A DNA stretch of 64,000 nt from Erythrobacter sanguineus. GTDB taxonomy: Bacteria > Pseudomonadota > Alphaproteobacteria > Sphingomonadales > Sphingomonadaceae. Below, piece by piece: positions 1 to 7,094 of the stretch (position 1 is the stretch's first letter; each line of letters begins with the position of its first letter). The position numbers and the translations under genes were made by a program. The stretch spans positions 175,521 through 239,520 of the forward strand of contig NZ_FRDF01000004.1 in assembly GCF_900143235.1 (NCBI RefSeq), written 5' to 3'. The notes beneath the pieces were generated by a model. The model was not told where the DNA came from. It did not search any database and worked only from the letters and a program-made list of their open reading frames with translations.

Positions 1-93
1 TTGAACCGGCAAGGGGGTGTGCTATATCGACAATACAGGAAGTTGCTGCGCTGCTTTGAATCGGGGGCTCGCGCCATCAGAAGGGATCGATTC

Positions 94-696
94 ATGAAAT
101 TCACCACCATGCTGCGCGGCGCGTTCGCCGCCGTGGCCGCGCTCAGCCTTGCGGCCTGCGGGATCAACTCGGTGCCCGCGGCCGAGGAAGAAGCCAAGGC
201 CAAGTGGGCCGATGTCGAAGCGCAGTTCCAGCGCCGTGCCAACCTCGTCCCCAACCTCGCCGAAGTCGCGCGCGGTGCTGCCGAAAGCGAGCGGGCGATC
301 CTCACCGAAGTAACCGAGGCCCGCGCGCGTGCGACCAGCGTCAATGTCAGCGCCGACAATCTTGACGATCCCGCCGCGATGGAGCAGTTCGCCGCCGCGC
401 AGGGCCAATTGAGCCAGGGCATCGGACGTCTGCTGGCGAGCTTCGAGGCCTATCCGCAGATCCAGTCGAACCAGAACTTCCTTGCGCTGCAAAGCCAGCT
501 CGAAGGCACGGAAAACCGCATCGCGGTCGCCATCCGCGACTACAACGAGGCGGTGCGCAAGTATAACACCACGATCCGCACCTTCCCCGACATCATCGGC
601 GCAAACATCATCCACGGGGCCGAGCCGCTGGTGCCCTATGCCGCCGTGACCGAAGGCGCGGAAGCCGCCCCGACGCTCGACATGACGAGCAACTGA
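94..696 (+). CDS. lemA: LemA family lipoprotein
   Basis: LemA-family protein of 200 residues; the family is cell-envelope associated with no settled biochemical role. The start at 94 is chosen because AGAAGGG sits about 8 nt upstream and the product then begins with a lipoprotein signal (hydrophobic stretch ending in LAAC), whereas an open TTG at the window edge would add an unlikely N-terminal extension. The body is a helical bundle with the typical LemA pattern around residues 30-170 (RRANLVPNLAEVA, then a YNEAVRKYNT segment). It is followed within 5 nt by two TPM-domain genes, a common LemA-TPM arrangement. Most LemA proteins keep an N-terminal membrane anchor; here a lipid anchor appears to replace it. 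Confidence 0.9.
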   Translation: MKFTTMLRGAFAAVAALSLAACGINSVPAAEEEAKAKWADVEAQFQRRANLVPNLAEVARGAAESERAILTEVTEARARATSVNVSADNLDDPAAMEQFAAAQGQLSQGIGRLLASFEAYPQIQSNQNFLALQSQLEGTENRIAVAIRDYNEAVRKYNTTIRTFPDIIGANIIHGAEPLVPYAAVTEGAEAAPTLDMTSN

Positions 697-701
697 TCGG
701 C

Positions 702-1538
702 GTGATCCGGTCGCTGCTCATATTGCTCGCGTTGGCGGGGGCGTGGTTTGCCTCCCCGCTTGCCGCACAGCCGCAATTTCCCGAACTCACCGGGCGCGTG
801 ATCGATAAGGCCGACATCCTCTCGCCAGAGGAAGAAGCGGCGCTGACCGCCCGGCTTGAGGCGCTGGAAACGCAGTCGCAGCGGCAATTGGTGGTCGCCA
901 CCATTCCCGATCTGCAAGGCTATGACATCGCCGATTACGGCTATCAGCTTGGACGTGCATGGGGCCTTGGCGATGAAAGCCGCAATGACGGCGCGCTGCT
1001 GCTGGTTGCGCCCAATGATCGCAAGGTGCGGATCGAAGTCGGCTATGGCCTCGAAGGCTATCTTACCGATGCATTGTCCTCGCTGATCATCCAGAACGCC
1101 ATCTTGCCGCGTTTCCGCGACGGGGATTTTCCCGGCGGGATTGCGGCCGGAACCGACGCGATTATCACCCAGTTGCAATTGCCCCCCGAAGAAGCCGCGC
1201 AGGTCGCCGCCCAAGCGGGCAAGGCGAGGCAAAGCGACGGCGGCTTTCCCGTCGGCGTGCTGATCTGGCTGGCCTTCATGTTCTTCTTCTTCGTCCTGCC
1301 AATCATGCGGTCGGGCCGGCGGCGCAAATATCGCTCGAGCGGGCGCGGCCCGTGGGGCGATCGCGGGCGCGATGTCGGTGATACGGCGCGCGACATCATC
1401 CTGTGGGAAGTCGGCAGCGCGATCCTGCGCGGTGCGATGTCGGGCGGTGGCGGCAGCGGCGGCGGCTTTGGCGGGGGCGGCGGATTTTCGGGCGGTGGCG
1501 GCTCGTTCGGGGGCGGCGGCGCCTCCGGAGGGTGGTAG
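702..1538 (+). CDS. TPM-domain membrane protein, YgcG type
   Basis: Protein of 278 residues starting at GTG 5 nt after lemA. A signal peptide (cleavage near PLAAQ, residue 22) precedes a TPM (TLP18.3/Psb32/MOLO-1) domain at about residues 28-160, with the family pattern GRVIDKADILSPEEE and a later RIEVGYGLEG segment. One membrane helix follows at about 180-200, then a basic stretch and a C-terminal tail made almost only of glycine and serine. TPM domains bear a phosphatase-like fold, but the substrate of YgcG-type proteins is not known. The context suggests an envelope complex with LemA and the next TPM protein. Confidence 0.85.
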   Translation: MIRSLLILLALAGAWFASPLAAQPQFPELTGRVIDKADILSPEEEAALTARLEALETQSQRQLVVATIPDLQGYDIADYGYQLGRAWGLGDESRNDGALLLVAPNDRKVRIEVGYGLEGYLTDALSSLIIQNAILPRFRDGDFPGGIAAGTDAIITQLQLPPEEAAQVAAQAGKARQSDGGFPVGVLIWLAFMFFFFVLPIMRSGRRRKYRSSGRGPWGDRGRDVGDTARDIILWEVGSAILRGAMSGGGGSGGGFGGGGGFSGGGGSFGGGGASGGW

Positions 1539-1541
1539 AAC

Positions 1542-2216
1542 ATGGCCTATCTTGATGATGCCGGGCGAAAACTGGTCGCCGAAGCGGTGACCGAAGCGGA
1601 AAGCGCGACCTCGGGCGAGATCGTGCCGGTCTTGGCCGACCGCAGCGACGATTATACCGATGTCGCCCTGCTCTGGGCGATAGGCGCGGCGTTTACCGTG
1701 ATGAGCGTGTTTGCCGCGTTCCCGCTCCCGTTCCTGCAACTGTGGGATAGCCTGATCGGCGGCTGGGGGCACCAATGGACCACCGGGGAACTGGCCAGCA
1801 TGGTGATCGGACTGGGCCTCGTCACCTTCCTCATGGTGCTACTGGTGCAGCAGTGGGAGCCGCTCAAATTCGCGCTGATCCCCGGCCCGGCCAAGACGGC
1901 GCGGGTCCACGAACAGGCGGTGCGCAAGTTCAAGGTCGGGGCAGAACGCCGCACCACCGGCCATACGGGCGTGATGATCTACCTTTCCATGCGCGAACAC
2001 CGGGCTGAAATCGTGGCTGACGAAAGCATCGCACAACTTGTGTCCGCCGAAGTCTGGGGCGAGGCGATGGGCGACATGCTCGCCGAGATACGCAAGGGAT
2101 GCATCGCCGAGGGGCTGGCGGTGGGAATCCGCGATGTCGGCTTCGTACTCGCCCAGCATTTCCCGCGCGGGGACGATGACGAGAACGAACTGCCCGACCG
2201 GCTGATCGAGGTTTAG
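1542..2216 (+). CDS. TPM-domain membrane protein, second paralogue
   Basis: Protein of 224 residues with a strong ribosome site (GGAGGG) just upstream, inside the end of the previous gene. It has a short TPM-like N-terminus (VTEAESATSGEIVPVLADRS), two membrane helices near residues 40-60 and 85-105, and a soluble C-terminal half with the TPM-like pattern TGHTGVMIYLSMREHRAEIV. It lacks a signal peptide, so the topology differs from its upstream neighbour. It completes a lemA-TPM-TPM unit. The family call is firm; the function is not known. Confidence 0.8.
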   Translation: MAYLDDAGRKLVAEAVTEAESATSGEIVPVLADRSDDYTDVALLWAIGAAFTVMSVFAAFPLPFLQLWDSLIGGWGHQWTTGELASMVIGLGLVTFLMVLLVQQWEPLKFALIPGPAKTARVHEQAVRKFKVGAERRTTGHTGVMIYLSMREHRAEIVADESIAQLVSAEVWGEAMGDMLAEIRKGCIAEGLAVGIRDVGFVLAQHFPRGDDDENELPDRLIEV

Positions 2217-2292
2217 GCACCCTTCCCTCTTGACCCGGCGCGACAGAGCCTGTCTCGCAGGATCAAGCCTGCCTGCCCCGACGGAGTTTCCC

Positions 2293-2853
2293 TTGCAAAA
2301 AGACCGCGACGCCGACCTTCCCGAACAGGTGATGTGGGAAGGCCGCTTCATCACCGCCAAGACACGCGGCCGCTGGGAATATGTCGGGCGTGCGCGCGGC
2401 ATCCGGGCAGCGGCGATCATCGCGCTGGACAGGGATCCTGATGGCACCCGCCACGTCCTGCTGGTCAGCCAGTACCGCGTGCCGCTGGGGCGTTTCAGCC
2501 TCGAAATTCCCGCCGGTCTTGTCGGCGATGATGAAGGCAAGCAGGGCGAGGACGCGACCCTTGCCGCCGCGCGCGAGCTGGAGGAGGAAACCGGTTATCG
2601 CGCCGGACGGCTGGAGGTGCTGGGCGAATTCTACTCATCGCCGGGCATGGTCTCGGAATGTTTCACGCTGCTACGCGCGCGCGATCTGGAAAAGGTCGGC
2701 GATGGCGGCGGCACCGAAGGCGAAAATATCATCGTCCACCGGGTTGCCTTGCACGATCTTTCGCGCTTCGTGGCCGAGTGGCGGCGCGCAGGCCACGCGG
2801 TCGATGTGCGGATCGCGATGCTTTTGACACCGGAATATCTGGGAGAGGATTGA
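2293..2853 (+). CDS. NUDIX hydrolase, ADP-ribose pyrophosphatase-like
   Basis: Hydrolase of nucleoside diphosphates linked to another moiety; the resemblance is to ADP-ribose pyrophosphatases. The NUDIX box is visible at about residues 85-107 with RELEEETGY as the RExxEExG core, preceded by the glycine-rich EIPAGLVGD segment typical of ADPRases. The start is a TTG at 2293: ACGGAG lies 6 nt upstream, giving 186 residues. A TTG at 2230 would add 21 residues of low quality and lacks a good ribosome site. The gene ends 3 nt before the SDR gene, so both are probably co-transcribed. Confidence 0.85.
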   Translation: MQKDRDADLPEQVMWEGRFITAKTRGRWEYVGRARGIRAAAIIALDRDPDGTRHVLLVSQYRVPLGRFSLEIPAGLVGDDEGKQGEDATLAAARELEEETGYRAGRLEVLGEFYSSPGMVSECFTLLRARDLEKVGDGGGTEGENIIVHRVALHDLSRFVAEWRRAGHAVDVRIAMLLTPEYLGED

Positions 2854-2856
2854 GTT

Positions 2857-3648
2857 ATGGCAGAACGGGCAGGACGGGTCGCGGGCAAGCTCGCATTGGT
2901 AACCGGGGGCGCGCAGGGCCTTGGCCGCGCGCATTGCATCCGGCTGGCGCAGGAAGGTGCGCGGGTGTTGGCGACCGACATCAATGGCGCAGGCGCTGCC
3001 GAAACCGCGGCGCTGATCAACGCCGAGATGGGCGAAGGCACCGCTTTCGGCATCGCGCATGACGTGACCGATCCGGCACAATGGGAAGCGGCGGTTGACG
3101 CGGCACGCGAACACCTTGGCGGATTGAACGTGCTGGTCAACAATGCCGGGATCGGGGTGGCGGGGAACATCGAAACCTGCGACTTTGCCGATTGGCAGCG
3201 CTGTTTCGACATCAACGTCAATTCGATCTTCCACGGCTGCCAGAAGGCACTGCCGCTGATGCGCGAACATGCGCCGGGATCGATCATCAACATCTCCAGC
3301 ATCGCAGGCCTGATCGCCAGCGACACCATGCCGGCCTATAATGCGTCCAAGGCGGCGGTGTGGATGCTGTCGAAGTCGATCGCGCTGCATTGCGCCAAAA
3401 AGAACATGAATATCCGCTGCAATTCGGTGCACCCGACCTTTGTCGACACTCCGATCCTTGACGGGACAGCCAGGGCGGCATCGCTCGACAAGGATGTGCT
3501 GCTGGAAAAGCTGGCGCGGCAGATCCCGCTCAAATTCGTGGGCGAACCGAACGACATCGCCAATGCGGTGCTGTATCTCGCCAGCGACGAAAGCCGCTTC
3601 ATGACCGGGGCGGAGCTGAAGCTCGACGGCGGCATTTCGGCGATGTGA
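2857..3648 (+). CDS. Short-chain dehydrogenase/reductase (classical SDR)
   Basis: Classical SDR of 263 residues acting on an unidentified alcohol or ketone. The cofactor motif TGGAQGLG is at 16-23, an Asp at 41 after beta-2 favours NAD over NADP, NNAG is at 95-98, and the catalytic Ser148, Tyr161 and Lys165 (YNASK) are all present. The C-terminal DGGISAM ending is usual for the family. Similarity is to hydroxysteroid or cyclopentanol dehydrogenase subfamilies, which does not fix the substrate. GGGAGAGG about 9 nt upstream of the ATG supports the start. Transcription probably ends at the hairpin 25 nt downstream. Confidence 0.88.
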   Translation: MAERAGRVAGKLALVTGGAQGLGRAHCIRLAQEGARVLATDINGAGAAETAALINAEMGEGTAFGIAHDVTDPAQWEAAVDAAREHLGGLNVLVNNAGIGVAGNIETCDFADWQRCFDINVNSIFHGCQKALPLMREHAPGSIINISSIAGLIASDTMPAYNASKAAVWMLSKSIALHCAKKNMNIRCNSVHPTFVDTPILDGTARAASLDKDVLLEKLARQIPLKFVGEPNDIANAVLYLASDESRFMTGAELKLDGGISAM

Positions 3649-3672
3649 CGAAACAGAGCCAATGAAAAAAGA

Positions 3673-3693
3673 GAGGGGCCTTTGCGGCCCCTC
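3673..3693. terminator. Bidirectional intrinsic terminator
   Basis: Perfect 8-bp stem GAGGGGCC / GGCCCCTC with a 5-nt TTTGC loop, between the convergent SDR and pspC genes. On the minus strand it is followed by a run of six U residues, so it should stop the pspC unit efficiently. On the plus strand the U tract is weak. Confidence 0.85.
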
Positions 3694-3762
3694 CCGGTTG
3701 TTTCAATTCGGTGCCTGGCGGATCCGACAAACCGGGAACCGCTCTGGTCGAAGATGCCAGGC

Positions 3763-3978
3763 TCAATCCGCGATCAGCGCGATTGCGAGGTAGATCAGCA
3801 GGAAGCTGCCGAAGCCGAGCAGGGTGCCGGCGACAAAGCCGATCCGCACCAGCAGGGCATCAATGCCGAAATAGTCGGCAATCCCGGCGCAGACGCCAAA
3901 GACCTTGGCGTTGGTCTTGTCGAGGCGGAAGCCGGCGCGGGGCGGCTTGCCATCGGGATTGCGGGTCACGTTGTTCAT
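3763..3978 (-). CDS. pspC: PspC-domain membrane protein
   Basis: Small PspC-family protein of 71 residues. The PspC core (FRLDKTNAKVFGVCAGIADYFG) covers residues 17-38, followed by a hydrophobic C-terminal helix ending ALIAD. In enterobacteria PspC is an inner-membrane sensor of the phage-shock response that releases PspF control when the membrane is stressed. The start is placed at 3978, not 28 codons earlier, because AGGAG precedes this ATG and the extension has no family match. It is the last gene of a unit that begins with two 37-residue sister proteins and a sigma-54-type promoter; pspA, pspB and pspF are not in the window. Confidence 0.85.
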   Translation of the reverse strand: MNNVTRNPDGKPPRAGFRLDKTNAKVFGVCAGIADYFGIDALLVRIGFVAGTLLGFGSFLLIYLAIALIAD

Positions 3979-4009
3979 TGGGGTAAGGCTCCTGTTGCGA
4001 AAGGGGTTG

Positions 4010-4123
4010 TCAGGCCACCAGACCGGGGCTGGCGGGAACGATGGCGTAGGCAAAGCTCGCAATCGTCAGGATCACCGCGAAGGCGGCAGAGGCGAAGCAG
4101 GCAGTGTTTTCGGGGCCGAACAT
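4010..4123 (-). CDS. 37-residue membrane microprotein, copy 2
   Basis: Open frame of 37 codons beginning MFGPENTACF. One hydrophobic helix covers about residues 10-29, followed by the C-terminal segment FAYAIVPASPGLVA. That segment is almost identical to the C-terminus of the upstream 37-residue frame, and both proteins have exactly the same length. AAAGGA lies about 11 nt upstream of the ATG. It sits 31 nt before pspC on the same strand. Two adjacent related frames with ribosome sites and third-position GC bias argue for real genes; I do not recognise a named family. Confidence 0.75.
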   Translation of the reverse strand: MFGPENTACFASAAFAVILTIASFAYAIVPASPGLVA

Positions 4124-4164
4124 AGGAAACTGGTCCTTTGTAAAAGTGTGGATGCTGGTCAGGC

Positions 4165-4278
4165 TCAGGCAACAAGGCCGGGGCTGGCAGGAATGATCGC
4201 GTAGGCAAAGAACGCGGCCGAAATGACGACCGAGAACGCGGCGGCGAACAGGCGGTTGGCGCTTTCAATGGCAAACAT
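4165..4278 (-). CDS. 37-residue membrane microprotein, copy 1
   Basis: Open frame of 37 codons beginning MFAIESANRLF, with one membrane helix (about residues 12-30) and the C-terminus FAYAIIPASPGLVA shared with its downstream sister. AAGGAG lies 7 nt upstream of the ATG, a strong ribosome site. It is the first gene after the sigma-54-type promoter at 4342-4358, with an inferred leader of about 50 nt. The charge pattern (acidic N-terminus, hydrophobic middle, no charged residue at the end) suggests a single-pass inner-membrane peptide. The function is not known; the link to PspC suggests envelope stress. Confidence 0.78.
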   Translation of the reverse strand: MFAIESANRLFAAAFSVVISAAFFAYAIIPASPGLVA

Positions 4279-4341
4279 GTGAAGTCTCCTTTTGGTGTTT
4301 CGTGCGTTTTTCCGGGACCATCCCGGGGACGAAGAACACTT

Positions 4342-4358
4342 TGCAGGAGGCGTGCCAA
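4342..4358 (-). promoter_or_regulatory. Sigma-54 (-24/-12) type promoter
   Basis: On the minus strand the sequence reads TTGGCACG, CCTC, CTGCA. This matches the RpoN consensus TGGCACG-N4-TTGCA at all but one base, and the GG and GC doublets have exactly 10 nt between them. It points toward the two microprotein genes and pspC. The inferred transcript start is near 4331, about 50 nt before the first ATG. Phage-shock genes of E. coli also use sigma-54 with PspF, which makes the match more credible. No other promoter was obvious here. Confidence 0.6.
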
Positions 4359-4364
4359 ACTCGA

Positions 4365-4388
4365 GGAATGGCGGAAATCAGCCATTCC
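4365..4388. repeat. Inverted repeat upstream of the sigma-54 promoter
   Basis: Perfect 8-bp arms GGAATGGC and GCCATTCC separated by 8 nt, centred about 45 bp upstream of the inferred pspC-unit transcript start and about 140 bp upstream of recF. It could bind an activator or repressor. Enhancer sites for sigma-54 activators usually lie farther away, so its role is open. Confidence 0.4.
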
Positions 4389-4519
4389 CTTGCTTTCAAC
4401 TGGGCGACACATCATTCACCTTGCCGAAAGTTTAGGAAAATTTCCCAAGGATTGGGATCTGGGTTTTGCACGCCACAGACTGGCCAAATCCGCGCCCTCT
4501 CGCTAACCGCGCATCAGCC

Positions 4520-5608
4520 ATGGCGCTCAGCAAGATCAGCCTCGAAAATTTCCGCAATCATGCGGCCACGACGCTCGGCGAGACGGCGCATTTCAACCTG
4601 TTGGTGGGAGAGAATGGCGCCGGGAAAACCAACCTGCTCGAAGCTTTGTCGCTGCTCGGGCCGGGACGGGGGCTCAGGCGTGCCAACCTTGCTGACCTTG
4701 CCCGCAGGCCCGCGCCGGGCGATGACCCGCTGCCTTTCGCCATCGGCGCCAGCCTGACCGAAGCGGGCACGGTCTCCGCCCGGCTCGGCACCTATACCGA
4801 AGCCGGCCAGCCCGGACGGCGGCTGGTGCGGGTCAATGGCGCACCCGCCAGCGCGGCCAGCCTTGCCGAATGGCTGGCCCTGTCCTGGCTGACCCCGGCG
4901 ATGGACGGACTGTTCACCGACAGCGCAGGCGCACGGCGGCGCTTTGTTGACCGCATGGCGCTGGCGATTGCGCCCGATCATGCGCAGCGGGTGAATGCGC
5001 TGGAGGCCGCCTTGCGCGAACGCGGGCGCCTGCTCGAACATGGCGGTGATCGCAGCTGGCTGGATGCGGTCGAAGCGCAGGCGGCAGACCATGGCGCTGC
5101 GGTGGCCGCGACCCGCGCGCAGCTGATCCTGCGGCTGGCGGATGAACTTTCCGCCCTCCCGCCTGAACCCTTCGCCCGCCCCGCCCTGACCTATCGCCCC
5201 GGCGGCCCGACCGACGAGACCGGTTTGCGCGCCGAACTCGCCCGCCAGCGCCCGCGCGACCGGGCCGCCGGGCGCACGCTCACCGGGCCACAGCGCGATG
5301 AACTGGAAGTGGTCATGGCATCGACCCGGCAGCCCGCTGCGTCCTGTTCGACCGGCGAGCAGAAGGCGATGCTGATCGCGATCACGCTGGCCCACGGGAT
5401 TCTGGCGTCAGCGGGCCGCCCCAGCGTGCTGCTGCTCGATGAAGTCGCCGCCCATCTCGATCCCGTGCGCCGCACCGAATTGTTCCGCCGCCTCCGGGAG
5501 GGACGCGCACAGGTGTGGATGACCGGCACCGAACTTGCCCCGTTCGCAGCGATCCGGGGCGAAGCGGCAATCTGGCGGGTCAGCGGCGGAGGCGTGGAAC
5601 GGCTCTAG
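4520..5608 (+). CDS. recF: DNA replication and repair protein RecF
   Basis: RecF of 362 residues, the usual length; an SMC-like ATPase that works with RecO and RecR to load RecA at single-strand gaps. Walker A (GENGAGKT) is at 30-37, the ABC signature STGEQKAML and Walker B (LLLDEVAAHLD) are in the last quarter. The start MALSKISLENFRNH matches alphaproteobacterial RecF; an upstream in-frame TTG at 4466 would add 18 unmatched residues. No clear Shine-Dalgarno is visible. The gene is not near dnaA or dnaN here. It converges on the esterase gene with a 4-bp CTAG overlap. Confidence 0.95.
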   Translation: MALSKISLENFRNHAATTLGETAHFNLLVGENGAGKTNLLEALSLLGPGRGLRRANLADLARRPAPGDDPLPFAIGASLTEAGTVSARLGTYTEAGQPGRRLVRVNGAPASAASLAEWLALSWLTPAMDGLFTDSAGARRRFVDRMALAIAPDHAQRVNALEAALRERGRLLEHGGDRSWLDAVEAQAADHGAAVAATRAQLILRLADELSALPPEPFARPALTYRPGGPTDETGLRAELARQRPRDRAAGRTLTGPQRDELEVVMASTRQPAASCSTGEQKAMLIAITLAHGILASAGRPSVLLLDEVAAHLDPVRRTELFRRLREGRAQVWMTGTELAPFAAIRGEAAIWRVSGGGVERL

Positions 5609-6339
5609 CTTTCGGCGGGCTGAGGCAAGGCCCCCTCGACCTGTTCAATGGTCGAGGCCACCAATCGATCGATCCCCTCGGCGGTGGGGTGGATCTTGTC
5701 GTTCTGGAACAGCTCGGGCTCGCGGTAGATGTCCTCCAGCCAGAACGGGATCAGCTCGACGCGGTGGGATTTCGCCAATTCGCGGTAGAGCCCATCAAAT
5801 TGCGCCTGATATTCCGGCCCGTAGTTCGGCGGCGCGCGCATGCCCATCAACAGCACCGGAATATCCCGCGCCTTCAGCTCATCGATCATCTTGTCGAGAT
5901 TGGCCTTGGTCTCTGTCGGCGAAAGCCCGCGCAGCAGATCATTGCCGCCCAGTTCGAGGATGAACAGATCGGGCTTTTCGTTCTGCGCATCGAGCGTGAA
6001 GGCCAGCCGTTGCAGTCCGGCAGCGGTGGTATCGCCCGATACGCCCGCATTGGCGATCCGTGCATTCACCCCCTTTGCGCGCAAAGCCGCCTCAAGCTGC
6101 GCGGGGTAACTTTGCGCCGGGTCGAGACCATAGCCAGCAAACAGGCTGTCGCCAAAGGCAAGGATACGGCGTTCGGGCCCCATCACCGGGATCGGCGGCG
6201 GCCCTTCGCCTGCGCCCAGCGCTGCGCCCGAAGCGGGCGGAACCGCCGCATCCTCGGCCGGATTGTCGCATGCCGCCAGCGTCATCAGCGCAAGAACTGC
6301 GCCCAATGTCCCGATTTTCGACCAACCGCGCTTGTGCAT
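5605..6339 (-). CDS. GDSL/SGNH esterase (TesA-like arylesterase) lipoprotein
   Basis: SGNH hydrolase of 244 residues, resembling TesA acyl-CoA thioesterase I / arylesterase. Catalytic blocks are visible: FGDSLFAGYG (block I Ser), the Gly of block II near NAGVSGDT, GGND (block III) and DKIHPTAEG (block V Asp and His). The N-terminus carries a lipobox (LAAC), so it is probably an inner- or outer-membrane lipoprotein facing the periplasm rather than a soluble TesA. GGAAGG 7 nt upstream supports the start at 6339; ATGs at 6354 and 6372 are possible. It is divergent from the ABC transporter, as is common for tesA-like genes and LolD-type ABC pairs. Confidence 0.88.
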   Translation of the reverse strand: MHKRGWSKIGTLGAVLALMTLAACDNPAEDAAVPPASGAALGAGEGPPPIPVMGPERRILAFGDSLFAGYGLDPAQSYPAQLEAALRAKGVNARIANAGVSGDTTAAGLQRLAFTLDAQNEKPDLFILELGGNDLLRGLSPTETKANLDKMIDELKARDIPVLLMGMRAPPNYGPEYQAQFDGLYRELAKSHRVELIPFWLEDIYREPELFQNDKIHPTAEGIDRLVASTIEQVEGALPQPAES

Positions 6340-6398
6340 CCGCGAGCCTTCCATACCTGTAGCTTGTTGCATCGTCTCACCTATGCCATCGGAACCCC

Positions 6399-7094
6399 GT
6401 GACAAGCCCCTCTCTCGCAATCTCCGCCCGCAATCTCACATTGACCCTCGGCAGCAGTGCCGCGCCGGTCACGATCCTGCGGGGTATCGATCTCGACATC
6501 GCCCGCGGCGAAGTGGTCGCGCTGCTCGGCCCATCAGGCTCGGGCAAAAGCTCGCTGATGGCCGTGCTATCCGGGCTGGAGCGCGCCAGCGGGGGCAGCG
6601 TGATGGTTGCAGGCGCGGATTTCGCGGGACTTTCGGAAGATGGCCTTGCCGCTGCGCGCCGGGGCCGGATCGGGATCGTGCTGCAGGCCTTTCACCTGCT
6701 CCCCACCATGACGGCGGCCGAAAACGTCGCTACCCCGATGGAACTGGCGGGCATGGAAAACGCCCGCCCGCGCGCGATTGCCGAACTGGAAGCGGTTGGT
6801 CTTGGCCATCGCACCGGGCATTATCCCACCCAGCTTTCGGGCGGGGAACAGCAACGCGTCGCCATCGCGCGGGCCACCGCACCGCGCCCGGAACTGATCT
6901 TCGCGGACGAGCCGACCGGCAATCTCGATGCCGCCACCGGCGCGGAAATCATCGAACTGCTGTTTGCCCGCCGCGCCGAAACCGGAGCGACGCTGCTGAT
7001 CATCACCCATGATGCCAGCCTTGCCGCGCGCTGCGAACGGGTGCTGACCATGGCTGACGGCGTGATCGTGTCCGACACTTCGGGCGCGGCATGA
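6399..7094 (+). CDS. ABC transporter ATP-binding protein, LolD/YbbA type
   Basis: ATPase subunit of 231 residues. Walker A (GPSGSGKS) is at 44-51, then the Q-loop, the signature LSGGEQQR, Walker B LIFADEPTG with the D-loop NLD, and the switch His in IITHD. It belongs to the LolD/MacB/YbbA group. The GTG start at 6399 leaves 59 bp to the divergent esterase. The stop overlaps the ATG of the permease gene (ATGA), so the two are translationally coupled. The tesA-ybbA-ybbP arrangement known in many proteobacteria is reproduced here; its substrate is not established. Confidence 0.92.
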   Translation: MTSPSLAISARNLTLTLGSSAAPVTILRGIDLDIARGEVVALLGPSGSGKSSLMAVLSGLERASGGSVMVAGADFAGLSEDGLAAARRGRIGIVLQAFHLLPTMTAAENVATPMELAGMENARPRAIAELEAVGLGHRTGHYPTQLSGGEQQRVAIARATAPRPELIFADEPTGNLDAATGAEIIELLFARRAETGATLLIITHDASLAARCERVLTMADGVIVSDTSGAA

